Shown here piece after piece: positions 1-8,935 of a DNA stretch of 64,000 nucleotides. The notes beneath the pieces are model-generated. The model was not told the origin of the DNA. It was given only the letters and a program-made list of their open reading frames with translations, and did no database searches. Origin of the DNA: Homoserinibacter gongjuensis (GTDB taxonomy: Bacteria > Actinomycetota > Actinomycetes > Actinomycetales > Microbacteriaceae). Position 1 is the stretch's first letter. Each line of letters starts with the position of its first letter. The stretch is from positions 2,046,001 to 2,110,000 of the forward strand of contig NZ_BSVA01000001.1 of assembly GCF_030161875.1 (NCBI RefSeq), written 5' to 3'. The position numbers and the translations under genes are program-made.

Positions 1-3000
1 CTTCGATCCCGGCCTTCCCGGGAACGCGACGATCCGCGGCGTGGTCCCTGCGGCGGGCGTGTACCTCGTGGACTGGGACGGCAAGGACAACTCGAGCGCG
101 GCGTTCCCGGTGGGCGACGACTACGCCGTGCACGCGACCCTCCGCGGCGGCGAGTACCACGCCCCGATGCTCGACATCGAGAGCTCGTACTGGGGCGGCC
201 CGACGATCACGCTCGAGAACCCGCCCAGCGGCACCTGCCCCTTCACGGGCGTGCCGAGCGACACCACCAACTGCACGACGGCGTTCTTCGACGACCGCGG
301 CTACACCACGAGTTCGGGCGTCGATGTCGGGACCCCGGGGGATCCCTCTGCGCGAGCTTCGTCGGCAAGGTGCCGAACCCGCTGTTCAGCGACCCTGTCG
401 TCGGTTTCGACTCATCGGGGAGCGACCGCACGTTCGGCACTACCGAGAACAGCAACGCGAACGCCTGGTGCGACGCCACCAAGGGCACCCTGGGAGATGC
501 CAAGGGGCTCGACATCTGGACCTTCTTCCCGAGCGCCGTGCAGACCGCCGCCGCCGACGTGCTGCCGCTGCCCACCTCGCCCGATGCCGTCGCCGACAGC
601 GACACCACCGCGGTCGGCACGCCGATCACGCGCGATGCCGCATCCGGCGTGCTCGTCAACGATGTCGGCACCAACCTGACCGTGACGGCGAACACCGCCC
701 CCGCATCCGGCACGCTCGTGATCAACGCGGATGGCTCCTACACCTACACGCCCGCGGGCACCTTCACGGGTACGGTCACCTCGAGCTACACGGTGCGCGA
801 CGACGCGGGCCAGACCGACACCGCGGTGCTCACGATCACGGTCAGCCCGCGCGCCACAGACGACACCGCGACGACGACGGCCGAGACCGCCGTGACCCGC
901 GGCGCGGCGACGGGGGTCTTGGCGAACGACGCGGGTTCCGGCCTGACCGTCACGGGCAACAGCGGCATCCCGAGCGACACCGGGTCGCTCGTGCTGAACA
1001 CGAACGGCTCCTACACCTACACCCCGGCGGACGGCTTCTCGGGCGTGGTCTCGACGACGTACACGATCCGCGACAGCGGCGGTCATACCGCCACCGCGAC
1101 GCTCACGATCACCGTCACCCCCGTCGCGGTCGACGACAGCGACACCACGAGCGCGGGCACGACGCTCACCCGCGCCGCGAACTCGGGCGTGCTCGCCGAC
1201 GATCTCGGCAGCGGCCTCACGGTGACCGCATCCACAGACCCCGGCTCGGGCACGCTCGACCTCAGGCCCGACGGCTCGTACAGTTACGTCCCCGCAAACG
1301 GATTCTCGGGCACGGTGACCTCGGACTACACCGTGCAGGACACGGCAGGCCAGACCACGACGGCGACGCTCACGATCACCGTCACCCCGCGTGCCGTCGA
1401 CGACACCGACAGCACCTCGGCCGGTACCGCGATTTCGCGCACCGCCGGCGAACTGCTCGGCAACGACCTCGGCACCGGCCTCACGATCTCGAGCAGCAGC
1501 TCGGCACCCGCGGGCGTCGGCACTCTGTCGATCGCCTCCGACGGCGATTACTCCTACACGCCGGCCGCGGGCTACTCGGGCACCTTCTCCGTCGACTACG
1601 TCGTCACCGATGCGGCCAGCCGCACCGGCACCGCAACGCTCACGATCACGGTGACGCCGGTCGCCGTGAACGACACGGATGCCACTACGGCCGGCACCGC
1701 GATCTCGCGTGACGCGGCATCCGGCGTGCTGCCCGACGACCGGGGCACCGGCCTCACGGTGACCACCCACACGCCGCTGCCCGCGGGGCAGGGCACGCTG
1801 ACGATCGCGGCAGACGGCTCGTACAGCTACACACCGGCCGCCGGGTTCTCGGGCGACGCCGTCAGCACCTACACAGTCGCTGACACGGCAGGGGAACCAC
1901 GACGGCCACCCTCACGATCACCGTCACGCCGGTCGCGGTCGACGACACGGATGCGACTACGGCGGGCACGGCGATCTCGCGCGATCTCGCCTCCGGCGTG
2001 CTCGCCGACGACCTCGGCAGCGCCCTCACCGTCACCGACTTCACGATCCCGGTCTCGGGCACGCTCGTGATCCACGCGGACGGCTCGTATGACTACACCC
2101 CGGCGGCGGGCTTCTCGGGCGACGTGAGCTCCACCTACACCGTCACCGACGCGGCGAGCCGCACGACGACAGCGGAGCTCAGCATCCGCGTCGACCCGCT
2201 CGCGCTCGATGACGCTGTGGCGACGCCGCACGGTCAGACCGTCACCGCGACGGGCGGCACCGGCGGCACCGGTGTGCTCGGCAACGACCTCGGCACCGGC
2301 CTCACCGTCACCGACTACGACACCGTCCCGGCCTCGCGCGGCGTGCTCACGCTCGGCCCCGACGGCTCGTACACCTTCGTGCCTGCGAGCGGATACTCGG
2401 GCATCGTCACCAGCGAGTACACGATCACCGACGGAAGCGGCCGCACCGCGACCGCGACGCTCACGATCGCCGTCGGTCTCGCGGCGGTCGACGACAGCGA
2501 CGCGACGACGGTCGATACGCCCCTCACGCGTGACGTCGCGGGCGGTGTGCTCGCCGACGACGGCGGCACCGGGCTCGAGGTCACGCACTTCACCGACCCC
2601 GCATCCGGCACGCTCGTGATCGCCGCCGACGGCTCGTACAGCTACACGCCCGCGAGCGGCTTCTCGGGCATCGTGAGCTCGACCTACACGGTCACCGACG
2701 ACGACGGGCAGACCGACACCGCCGTGCTCACGATCAGCGTGACGCCCGTCGCGGTGGACGACACGGACGCCACCACGGCAGGCACCGCGATCTCGCGGGA
2801 TGCGGCGGCCGGGGTGTTGCCCGACGACCGGGGCACCGGGCTCGAGGTGTCGGACTTCACGGCGCCGGCATCCGGGACTCTCGACATCGATGCCGACGGT
2901 TCGTACAGCTACACGCCCGCAGCCGGCTTCTCGGGTGTCGTGACCTCGACCTACACCGTCGAAGACACCGCAGGCCAGACCACCACCGCGACCCTCACGA

Positions 3001-5249
3001 TCACCGTCACGCCGGTCGCGATCGACGACACCGACACGACGACCGCCGATACCGCCCTCACCCGCACGGGTGGCGACGGCGTGCTCGGCGACGACCTCGG
3101 CACCGGGCTCACGGTCGCGAGCTCGAGCGACCCGGCATCCGGAACCCTCGTCATGCAGAGTGACGGCTCGTACACCTTCACGCCCGCCAACGGGTTCTCC
3201 GGCACGGTGAGCTCGATCTACACGATCCGCGACGCGCTCGGTCAGCTCGACACCGCGACCCTCACCATCACGGTGACGCCCGTCGCCGTGAACGACACGG
3301 ATGCCACCGCGGCCGGCACCGCGATCTCACGGGATGCGGCGGCCGGGGTGCTGCCCGACGACCGGGGCACCGGCCTCACGGTGTCGGGCTTCACCACCCC
3401 GGCATCCGGGACCCTCGACATCGACGCCGACGGCTCGTACAGCTACACGCCCGCGGCGGGCTTCTCGGGCGTCGTGAGCTCCACCTACACCGTGCGCGAC
3501 ACCTCGGCGCAGACCACCACCGCGACCCTCACGATCACCGTGACCCCGGTCGCGGTCGACGACGCGGATGCGACGCCCGCGGGCACGCCGCTCTCGCGTG
3601 ACGCGGCGGCCGGCGTGCTCGCCGACGACCTCGGCTCGGGGCTCGTGGTGACCGGCCACGCCGCTCCGGCATCCGGCACCCTGACCATCGCGGCCGACGG
3701 CGGATACGACTACACACCGACCCCGGGCTTCTCGGGAACGGTCACGTCGACCTACACCGTCCGCGACTCCTCGGCACAGACCACCATGGCGACGCTCACG
3801 ATCACGGTGACGCCGCTTGCGGTCGACGACGCGGACACCACCTCGGCCGGGGTGACCGTGTCGCGTGATGCGGCATCCGGGGTGCTGTCGGATGACCGCG
3901 GCACGGGCCTGACGGTGACGGGCTTCACGGCGCCGGCGTCCGGAACCCTGACGATCGCACTCGACGGCTCCTATGTCTACACGCCGGCGGCCGGCTTCTC
4001 GGGCCCCGTCGCCTCGACGTACACCGTGCAGGACGCGCACGGCCAGCTCACGACCGCCGCGCTCAGCATCGACGTCACCCCCGTCGCGGTGGATGACAGC
4101 GACCAAACCACGGTCGACACGGCCATCACCCGCGACGCCGCGAACGGTGTGCTGCCCGACGACCTCGGCACCGCGCTCACCGTGACCACCCACACGGCGG
4201 CGGCGCACGGCACGATCGTCATCGCATCCGACGGCTCCTACGACTACACGCCCGACAACGGATTCTCGGGAACCGACTCGGTCGTGTACACCGTGCGCGA
4301 CGCGAGCGGGCAGACCACGACCGCGACGCTCGTGATCACGGTCGCGCCGGTGGGAGGCGACGATGTGGCCACCACCCCGGCGGGCACGGTGCTCACCGTC
4401 GCCGCGAGCGGGGTGCTCGGCAACGACGCGGGGACCGCCCTCGCGGTCACCTCGCACACCCAGCCGGGCGAGGGTTCCGTCGCACTCAACGCCGACGGGT
4501 CGTACAGCTACACGCCGCCGGCCGGCTACTCGGGCGTGACGAGCTTCGACTACACCGCGACCGACGGCCTCACGAGCTACACCCAGACGGTGACGATGAC
4601 CGTGACCCCGGTCGCGGTCGACGACACGGCCGAGGGCGATGTCGATGAGGTGATCGTGCTCACGCCGACCGAGCTGCTCGATGACGACCTCGGCGTCGCC
4701 CTCGTCGTGACGAGCGGCACGGATGGGGCGCACGGCACCGTCGTCGTCGCGGTCGACGGCACGGTCAGCTACACGCCCGAGCCCGGGTTCTCGGGCCAGG
4801 ACACCTTCACCTACACGATCACGGGTGCGGGCGGCGTGGCCACCGCGACCGTGACGGTGCTCGTGCGCCCGAGCGCACCCGACGACGAGGTCCGCACACG
4901 GGTCGATGAGGCGGTCGACTCGGTCACCGGGCGCCTGCTCGCCGCGGCCCGCGGCACCGGGCTCGCCGTGGCGCGCTACACGCCGCCGAGTCACGGCACC
5001 GTCGTGGTCGACGCCGACGGCACCTACCACTACACGCCCGCCACGGGCTACGTGGGCCCGGACTCCTTCACCTACACGCTCGTCGATGCGTTCGGCACCG
5101 AGGTGACGGGAACGGTCACGATCTCCGTCGTGCCCCAGCTGCCGAACACCGGCGTCGACGCGCGCGTGTGGACCCTGGGCGGCCTGCTGGTGCTGCTCGC
5201 CGGGCTCGCCTTCGCGTTCGCGGCGCGCACTCGGCGGCGGATGGGCTGA
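1..5249 (+). CDS. Giant LPxTG surface adhesin with 17 Ig/cadherin-like repeats (5' end outside window, two frameshifts)
   Basis: The reading frame is open from base 2, so the N-terminus lies outside the window. A non-repetitive domain (to about base 570) is followed by about 17 tandem repeats of 87-92 residues, each of the form DDxDxTxAGTxxxRDAA..GVL..D..GTGLTVT...DGSYxYTPA.GFSG...YTV.D..G.T.TATLTITVTP. They resemble bacterial Ig/cadherin-like tandem-95 modules of adhesins. The C-terminus has the sorting signal LPNTG, a hydrophobic helix and a basic RTRRRMG tail, so a sortase should anchor it to peptidoglycan. Frame changes at about 337 (a C/G run) and about 1898 each need one added base; the protein reads smoothly across both, so sequence error is more likely than decay. 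No sortase gene lies in the window. It converges on the ABC importer downstream. Confidence 0.85.
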
Positions 5250-5280
5250 GCCCGCGGGCTGCGCGTGCGGGAGCGCCGCG

Positions 5281-5321
5281 CAGCGACGTGTCTCGGATCC
5301 CCCTTCCGAGACGCGTCGCTG
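5281..5321. terminator. Hairpin between convergent genes, probable bidirectional terminator
   Basis: Two 17-base arms (5281-5297 and 5305-5321) pair with one mismatch (a G-U pair on one RNA strand) around a 7-base loop. The hairpin lies between the 3' ends of the adhesin and the minus-strand ABC ATPase, as expected for a shared terminator. There is no clear U tract, which is common in high-GC actinobacteria. Just after it (5322-5357) a 12-base unit, GGCGGCGTTCCC, is repeated three times. Confidence 0.6.
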
Positions 5322-5381
5322 GGCGGCGTTCCCGGCGGCGTTCCCGGCGGCGTTCTCGGGCTGCGTCCTCGCGGGCGGGCC

Positions 5382-6171
5382 TCAGGCGTCGGTGGCGAGC
5401 AGCGGCCCGCCGCTGAGCGGGTTGCGCGTCCACTCGGCGCGCACTCCGAACACCTCGCGGATGAGGGCGGGCGTGAGCGTCGGCTGCGTCGGCCCGTGAG
5501 CGGCGACACGACCCTCCGCGAGCACGACGACCGCATCCGCGTGGGCCGCCGCGAGGCTCAGGTCGTGCACCGCCGCGATCACGGTGACCCCCTCGGCCGT
5601 GAGGGTGCGCACGAGCGCGACCATGTCGAGCTGCGCCGCGAGGTCGAGGTGATTGGTGGGCTCGTCGAGCAACAGGATGCGGGGCCGCTGCGCGAGCGCC
5701 CGAGCGAGCAGCACGCGCTGGCGCTCGCCGCCCGAGAGAGTGGTGACGTCCCGCTCGGCGAAGTGGGCCGCCCCCGCGCGCGAGGGCTTCGGTGACCGCA
5801 GCATCCGCGTCGGGGTCGCCGCCGCCGAAGATCGACTCGTGTGGACTGCGGCCGAGTCGCACGACATCCCGGCCGGTGAGCGGCAACTCGGTCGTGGCGT
5901 CCTGCTCCACGAGGGCCAGGATGCGGGCGCGGGCTCGGCGAGGCAGCGCCAGCAGGTCGACGCCGTCGTGCAGCACCATGCCCGAGGCGAGATGCTCGAT
6001 GCCCGCGATCGCGCGCAACAGGGTCGATTTGCCGGCGCCGTTAGGCCCGACGATGGCGGTGAACGCGCCGACCGGTGCGTCGAATGCCACCCGATCGACG
6101 AGCGTGCGCGCGCCCACGCGCACCATCAACTCGCGCGCCTCGACGTTCGCCGTCGCCAGCATGTCGCTCAT
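5382..6171 (-). CDS. ABC transporter ATP-binding protein, putative F420-0 / siderophore-type importer
   Basis: ATPase subunit of a type II (FecCD/BtuCD-like) importer. The N-terminal part begins [17 protein letters not shown] and carries Walker [10 protein letters not shown]. After a frameshift at about 5775 (a G run, one base missing) the C-terminal part supplies the signature LSGGERQR, Walker [14 protein letters not shown] and the H-loop region VHDLSLA. The start overlaps the permease stop by four bases (ATGA), so the three transporter genes form one minus-strand operon in the order binding protein, permease, ATPase. From memory, the set resembles the putative F420-0 ABC transporter families defined by co-occurrence with coenzyme F420. 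Haem, siderophore or cobalamin import are alternatives. Confidence 0.8.
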
Positions 6172-7172
6172 GCCAGGCTCCGGCGGCGCAGCAGCAGCGC
6201 CGCGAACACGGGGGCGCCGATGAGCGCCGTCACGATGCCGACGGGCAGTTCGCGTGGATCGAATGCGGCGCGCGCGAGCGTGTCGGCCCACACCAGGAAC
6301 ACGCCGCCGGCGAGGGCCGAGAGGGGCAGCAGCGCCCGGTTGCCTGGGCCGATGATGAGCCGCACGGCGTGGGGCAGCACGAGCCCGACGAAGCCGATCG
6401 ACCCCGAGACCGCCACGAGCGCCCCCGTGAGCAGCGCGCCCGCACCGAGCAGCGCCCAACGGGCGCCCGTCACGGGCACCCCGAGCGATGCCGCTGCGCG
6501 GTCGCCGAACGCGAACGCGTCGAGCACCCGACCGGTGAGCACGAGCGGCACGCCGATCACGAGCATCGCGACACCCGCGATCGTCGCCTCCGGCCACCGG
6601 GCGCCCGCGAGCGAGCCCAGCAGCCAGCCGAGGATCTCGCGGTAGGAGTCGCCCGTGACGGTCCAGAAGATCACGAAGCTCGTGAGGGCCGCTGCGAACG
6701 CCGACACCGCGACGCCCGCGAGCACCGTGCGCGTGGGAGTGAGGGGGCCGAACGCCGAGGCGAGCCCGAGGGTCGCGAGCAGGGCGAGCGTCGCGCCGCC
6801 GAACGCGGCGACCGGCAGCAGGATGCCCACCCCGAGCAGCAGCACCGCGACGGCGCCGAGCGAGGCGCCGGATGAGAGCCCCAGCAAGTAGGGATCCGCG
6901 AGCTGGTTGCGCGTCACGGCCTGCATGACGCAGCCGACGAGCGCGAGACCGGCGCCCACCGCGGCGGCCGTGAGCACGCGCGGCAGGCGCAGCTGCCACA
7001 CGATGCCGTCGTGCAGGGGATCGAGCGGCGACGGCTGGCCCGTGAGGTGCGCGATCACCGAACCCCACACATCCGCTGCCCCGATGTCGGCAGAGCCCAC
7101 CATCACCGCGAGCGTGATCGAGGCGACGAGTGCCGCCCCGAGCGCGGTCGCGGCGATGGCGATGCGCGTCAT
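6168..7172 (-). CDS. FecCD-family ABC permease, putative F420-0 transporter
   Basis: Integral membrane permease of about 334 residues with many hydrophobic helices, the usual size for FecCD/BtuC proteins. Typical motifs include LRLPRVLTAAAVGAGLALVG, RNQLADPYLLGLSSGAS and GSIGFVGLVLPHAVRLIIGP. The segment around TPTRTVLAGVAVSAF and TGDSYREILGWLLGS resembles what I remember of the putative F420-0 permease subunit family. The gene overlaps both neighbours by four bases. Import of a small chelated or cofactor-like ligand across the membrane is secure; the ligand itself is inference. Confidence 0.83.
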   Translation of the reverse strand: MTRIAIAATALGAALVASITLAVMVGSADIGAADVWGSVIAHLTGQPSPLDPLHDGIVWQLRLPRVLTAAAVGAGLALVGCVMQAVTRNQLADPYLLGLSSGASLGAVAVLLLGVGILLPVAAFGGATLALLATLGLASAFGPLTPTRTVLAGVAVSAFAAALTSFVIFWTVTGDSYREILGWLLGSLAGARWPEATIAGVAMLVIGVPLVLTGRVLDAFAFGDRAAASLGVPVTGARWALLGAGALLTGALVAVSGSIGFVGLVLPHAVRLIIGPGNRALLPLSALAGGVFLVWADTLARAAFDPRELPVGIVTALIGAPVFAALLLRRRSLA

Positions 7173-8142
7173 CGGGCGGGCAGCTCCTTCCACTGCGCGG
7201 CGATGGATGCGGCGGCCTCGACGCTGCGCACGCCCGCCTCGCTCGCCGCGAACGGCACGACGATGTAGCGCTGCTGCTGCACGGCGGTCATGGCCGCCGT
7301 CGCCGGGTTGCCGGTGAGGTAGTCGATCTTGTGCTGGGCGGAGTTCCAGTCGGAGTCGACGAGCACGATCACGTCGGGGTCGGCCGCGATGATCGCCTCC
7401 CAGCCGAGCGGCGACCAGGTCGAGTCGACATCCGCGGCGATGTTCACGAGCCCGGCGGTCTCGAGCAGCAGCTGCGGGGCGCCGATGCCCGCACCCACGT
7501 AGGGGTGTCGGTGCCCGACGACCACCACAGCGCCGTCGGAGACCCGGATGCCTTCTCGATGCCGTCGAGCTGGGCGCGCTGCTCGGCGACCACGGCGGCG
7601 GCCGCATCCGGCACGCCGAAGATCGCACCGGCCTCCTCGATCTCGCGGAATACCTCGTCGAAGTCGAGCTTGGTAGGCTGCTCCGCGCTCTGGCAGGCGG
7701 CCGGCTGCACGTAGCTCGCGACGCCCAGGCCCGCGAGCTCATCGCGCGCGCCCGCGGCATCCGGGCTGAACGCCGACTCCCAGCCGGCGTAGACGAGGTC
7801 GGGCTCCACCTCGAGCACCGACTCCTCGTTCGGCATCTTGGGAGCGAGGCTCGGGATGCCGGCGGCGGCACCCGCCCACTGCTCGGGTACGGGACCGTCC
7901 TGGAAGGCGGTGCCGACGATGCGATCGCCGAGGCCGAGCGCGAGCATCATCTCGGTCGAGGTCGACTTGATGGTGACGACGCGCTGCGGGGCGGCGTCGA
8001 AGGTCACCTCGGCGCCGCAGTTGTCGATCGTGAGCGGGAAGGCATCGCTGGGTGTGGGCGATTGCGGGGCTGCGACGGATGCGGCGCACCCGCTGAGCAG
8101 AAGGGCGGGCACGAGCAGGAGGGGCGCGAAGCGCGGGGCCAT
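7169..8142 (-). CDS. Substrate-binding lipoprotein of ABC importer, putative F420-0 binding
   Basis: The protein begins MAPRFAPLLLVPALLLSGC, a lipoprotein signal peptide with lipobox LSGC, so it is membrane-anchored outside the cell. The mature part has the PeriBP_2 fold signature (PQRVVTIKSTSTEMMLALGLG...RIVGTAF). ENCG/DNCG followed by EVTF just after the signal is typical, as I recall, of the putative F420-0 binding protein family. A frameshift at about 7513 (one base missing in a C run) separates residues to SSGTDTP from YVGAGIGAPQLLLETAGL...AAQWKELPAR. The stop overlaps the permease start by four bases. The restored length, about 324 residues, is normal. Confidence 0.8.
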
Positions 8143-8278
8143 GAGAGTTCTCCGGTGTATGCGGGCAGGGGCATGCAGTGTTCGCCAACTGCGTGAAGTC
8201 GGACCTCATGGCGGGAACGACGTCGCCGGGCCAGATCGAGCCCGGATTCCCCGATCCTACTCGCGTCGCGCAGTGGCG

Positions 8279-8320
8279 GCTTCGAGACGCGGCCGCTTCG
8301 CGACCGCTCCTCAGCCACCT
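8279..8320 (-). repeat. Palindromic repeat GTTGAGGAGCG family, copy A (inverted)
   Basis: Inverse orientation copy: GCTTCGAGACG, then a variable self-complementary core around GGCCGCTTCGCGACC, then CTCCTCAGCCACC. It lies between the ABC binding-protein gene and the GIY-YIG nuclease gene. The outer bases are conserved among the six copies, whereas the core changes but stays able to pair. Confidence 0.8.
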
Positions 8321-8325
8321 GCCCG

Positions 8326-8357
8326 GCTGGTTGAGGAGCGCCGCCGCGCAGCGGCGT
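8326..8357 (+). repeat. Palindromic repeat GTTGAGGAGCG family, copy B (partial)
   Basis: Direct copy beginning GGCTGGTTGAGGAGCG, followed by the pairing core CCGCCGCGCAGCGGCG. It lacks the distal CTCGAAACC arm, so it is truncated or fused to copy C, which starts 8 bases later. Confidence 0.75.
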
Positions 8358-8365
8358 CGCACTCA

Positions 8366-8414
8366 GCTGGTTGAGGAGCGCCGGGCCGCAGGCCCGACGC
8401 GTCTCGAAACCAGC
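8366..8414 (+). repeat. Palindromic repeat GTTGAGGAGCG family, copy C
   Basis: Full direct copy: GCTGGTTGAGGAGCG, core CGGGCCGCAGGCCCG (a perfect small hairpin), then ACGCGTCTCGAAACCAGC. The ends GCTGGTT and AACCAGC are inverted repeats of each other. It lies 55 bases before the GIY-YIG start codon, so it may also affect the leader of that mRNA. Confidence 0.85.
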
Positions 8415-8468
8415 GTCCCCTGTGGATAGTCCCCGCCGCACTCCGCGCCGCTGGGCCACACTCAGCAC

Positions 8469-8762
8469 ATGGCCTGGGTCTACATCCTCCGATGCGCCGA
8501 CGACAGCTACTACGTGGGCAGCACCACCCACCTGGAGTTCCGTCTCTGGCAGCACCAGAACGGCGAGGGCGCCGAGTACACCAAGCGCCGACGTCCCGTC
8601 GAACTCGCCTTCGCACATGAGACGGAGTCGGTCGCCGAAGCGTTCGGCCTCGAGAAGCAGATCCAGGGCTGGCGGCGCGCGAAGCGCGAGGCTCTCATCA
8701 GCGGTGATTTCCACTTGCTGCCGGGCCTGGCGAGCCGTCGACGGCCGCGCGGCACGACCTGA
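8469..8762 (+). CDS. GIY-YIG nuclease family protein (YhbQ/UPF0213-like)
   Basis: A 97-residue single-domain GIY-YIG protein. The first motif reads WVYILRCADDSYYVGST, a variant of GIY...YIG; the helix with the conserved Arg and His follows (LEFRLWQH), and EKQIQGWRRAKREALI matches the C-terminal signature of the YhbQ/UPF0213 group. Such proteins are stand-alone structure-dependent DNA nucleases with poorly known roles. The gene stands alone, flanked by three palindromic repeat copies on each side within about 250 bases and by no others in this window. Start ATG at 8469 is the first codon giving the motif near residue 4. Confidence 0.85.
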   Translation: MAWVYILRCADDSYYVGSTTHLEFRLWQHQNGEGAEYTKRRRPVELAFAHETESVAEAFGLEKQIQGWRRAKREALISGDFHLLPGLASRRRPRGTT

Positions 8763-8771
8763 GAGGCGGCG

Positions 8772-8808
8772 GCTTCGAGACGCGCCTGCGGCGCTCCTCA
8801 GCCACCTG
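8772..8808 (-). repeat. Palindromic repeat GTTGAGGAGCG family, copy D (inverted)
   Basis: Inverse copy GCTTCGAGACG-CGCCTGCGGCG-CTCCTCAGCCACC, starting 9 bases after the GIY-YIG stop codon. The core CGCCTGCGGCG is self-complementary. Confidence 0.8.
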
Positions 8809-8822
8809 GGCAGACGAACCTA

Positions 8823-8868
8823 GCTGGTTGAGGAGCGCATCGCGAAGCGATACGCGTCTCGAAACCGG
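8823..8868 (+). repeat. Palindromic repeat GTTGAGGAGCG family, copy E
   Basis: Full direct copy GCTGGTTGAGGAGCG, core CATCGCGAAGCGATACG, then CGTCTCGAAACCGGC. The core differs in sequence from the other copies but remains a hairpin (ATCGCgaAGCGAT). Confidence 0.85.
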
Positions 8869-8892
8869 CGTCGTCTGTGGCGCTCGGCGGCG

Positions 8893-8930
8893 GCTTCGAG
8901 ATGCGCCTGCGGCGCTCCTCAGCCACCTGG
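8893..8930 (-). repeat. Palindromic repeat GTTGAGGAGCG family, copy F (inverted)
   Basis: Inverse copy GCTTCGAGATG-CGCCTGCGGCG-CTCCTCAGCCACC, nearly identical to copy D. It ends six bases before the stop codon of the minus-strand MocR-type regulator. Confidence 0.8.
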
Positions 8931-8935
8931 AGTCC

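Noticed and set aside
1890..1905. Programmed frameshifting in the adhesin
   Set aside because: No slippery heptamer or downstream pseudoknot is apparent, and about 20 other genes show similar one-base losses, so consensus error is simpler.
600..5100. Regular 260-270 base repeats as a CRISPR array or satellite
   Set aside because: They translate into homologous protein modules, vary at third positions and carry no constant short repeat with spacers.
5281..5321. Insertion-sequence terminal inverted repeats
   Set aside because: The arms are adjacent with a 7-base loop and lie between convergent genes; no transposase is nearby. A terminator fits better.
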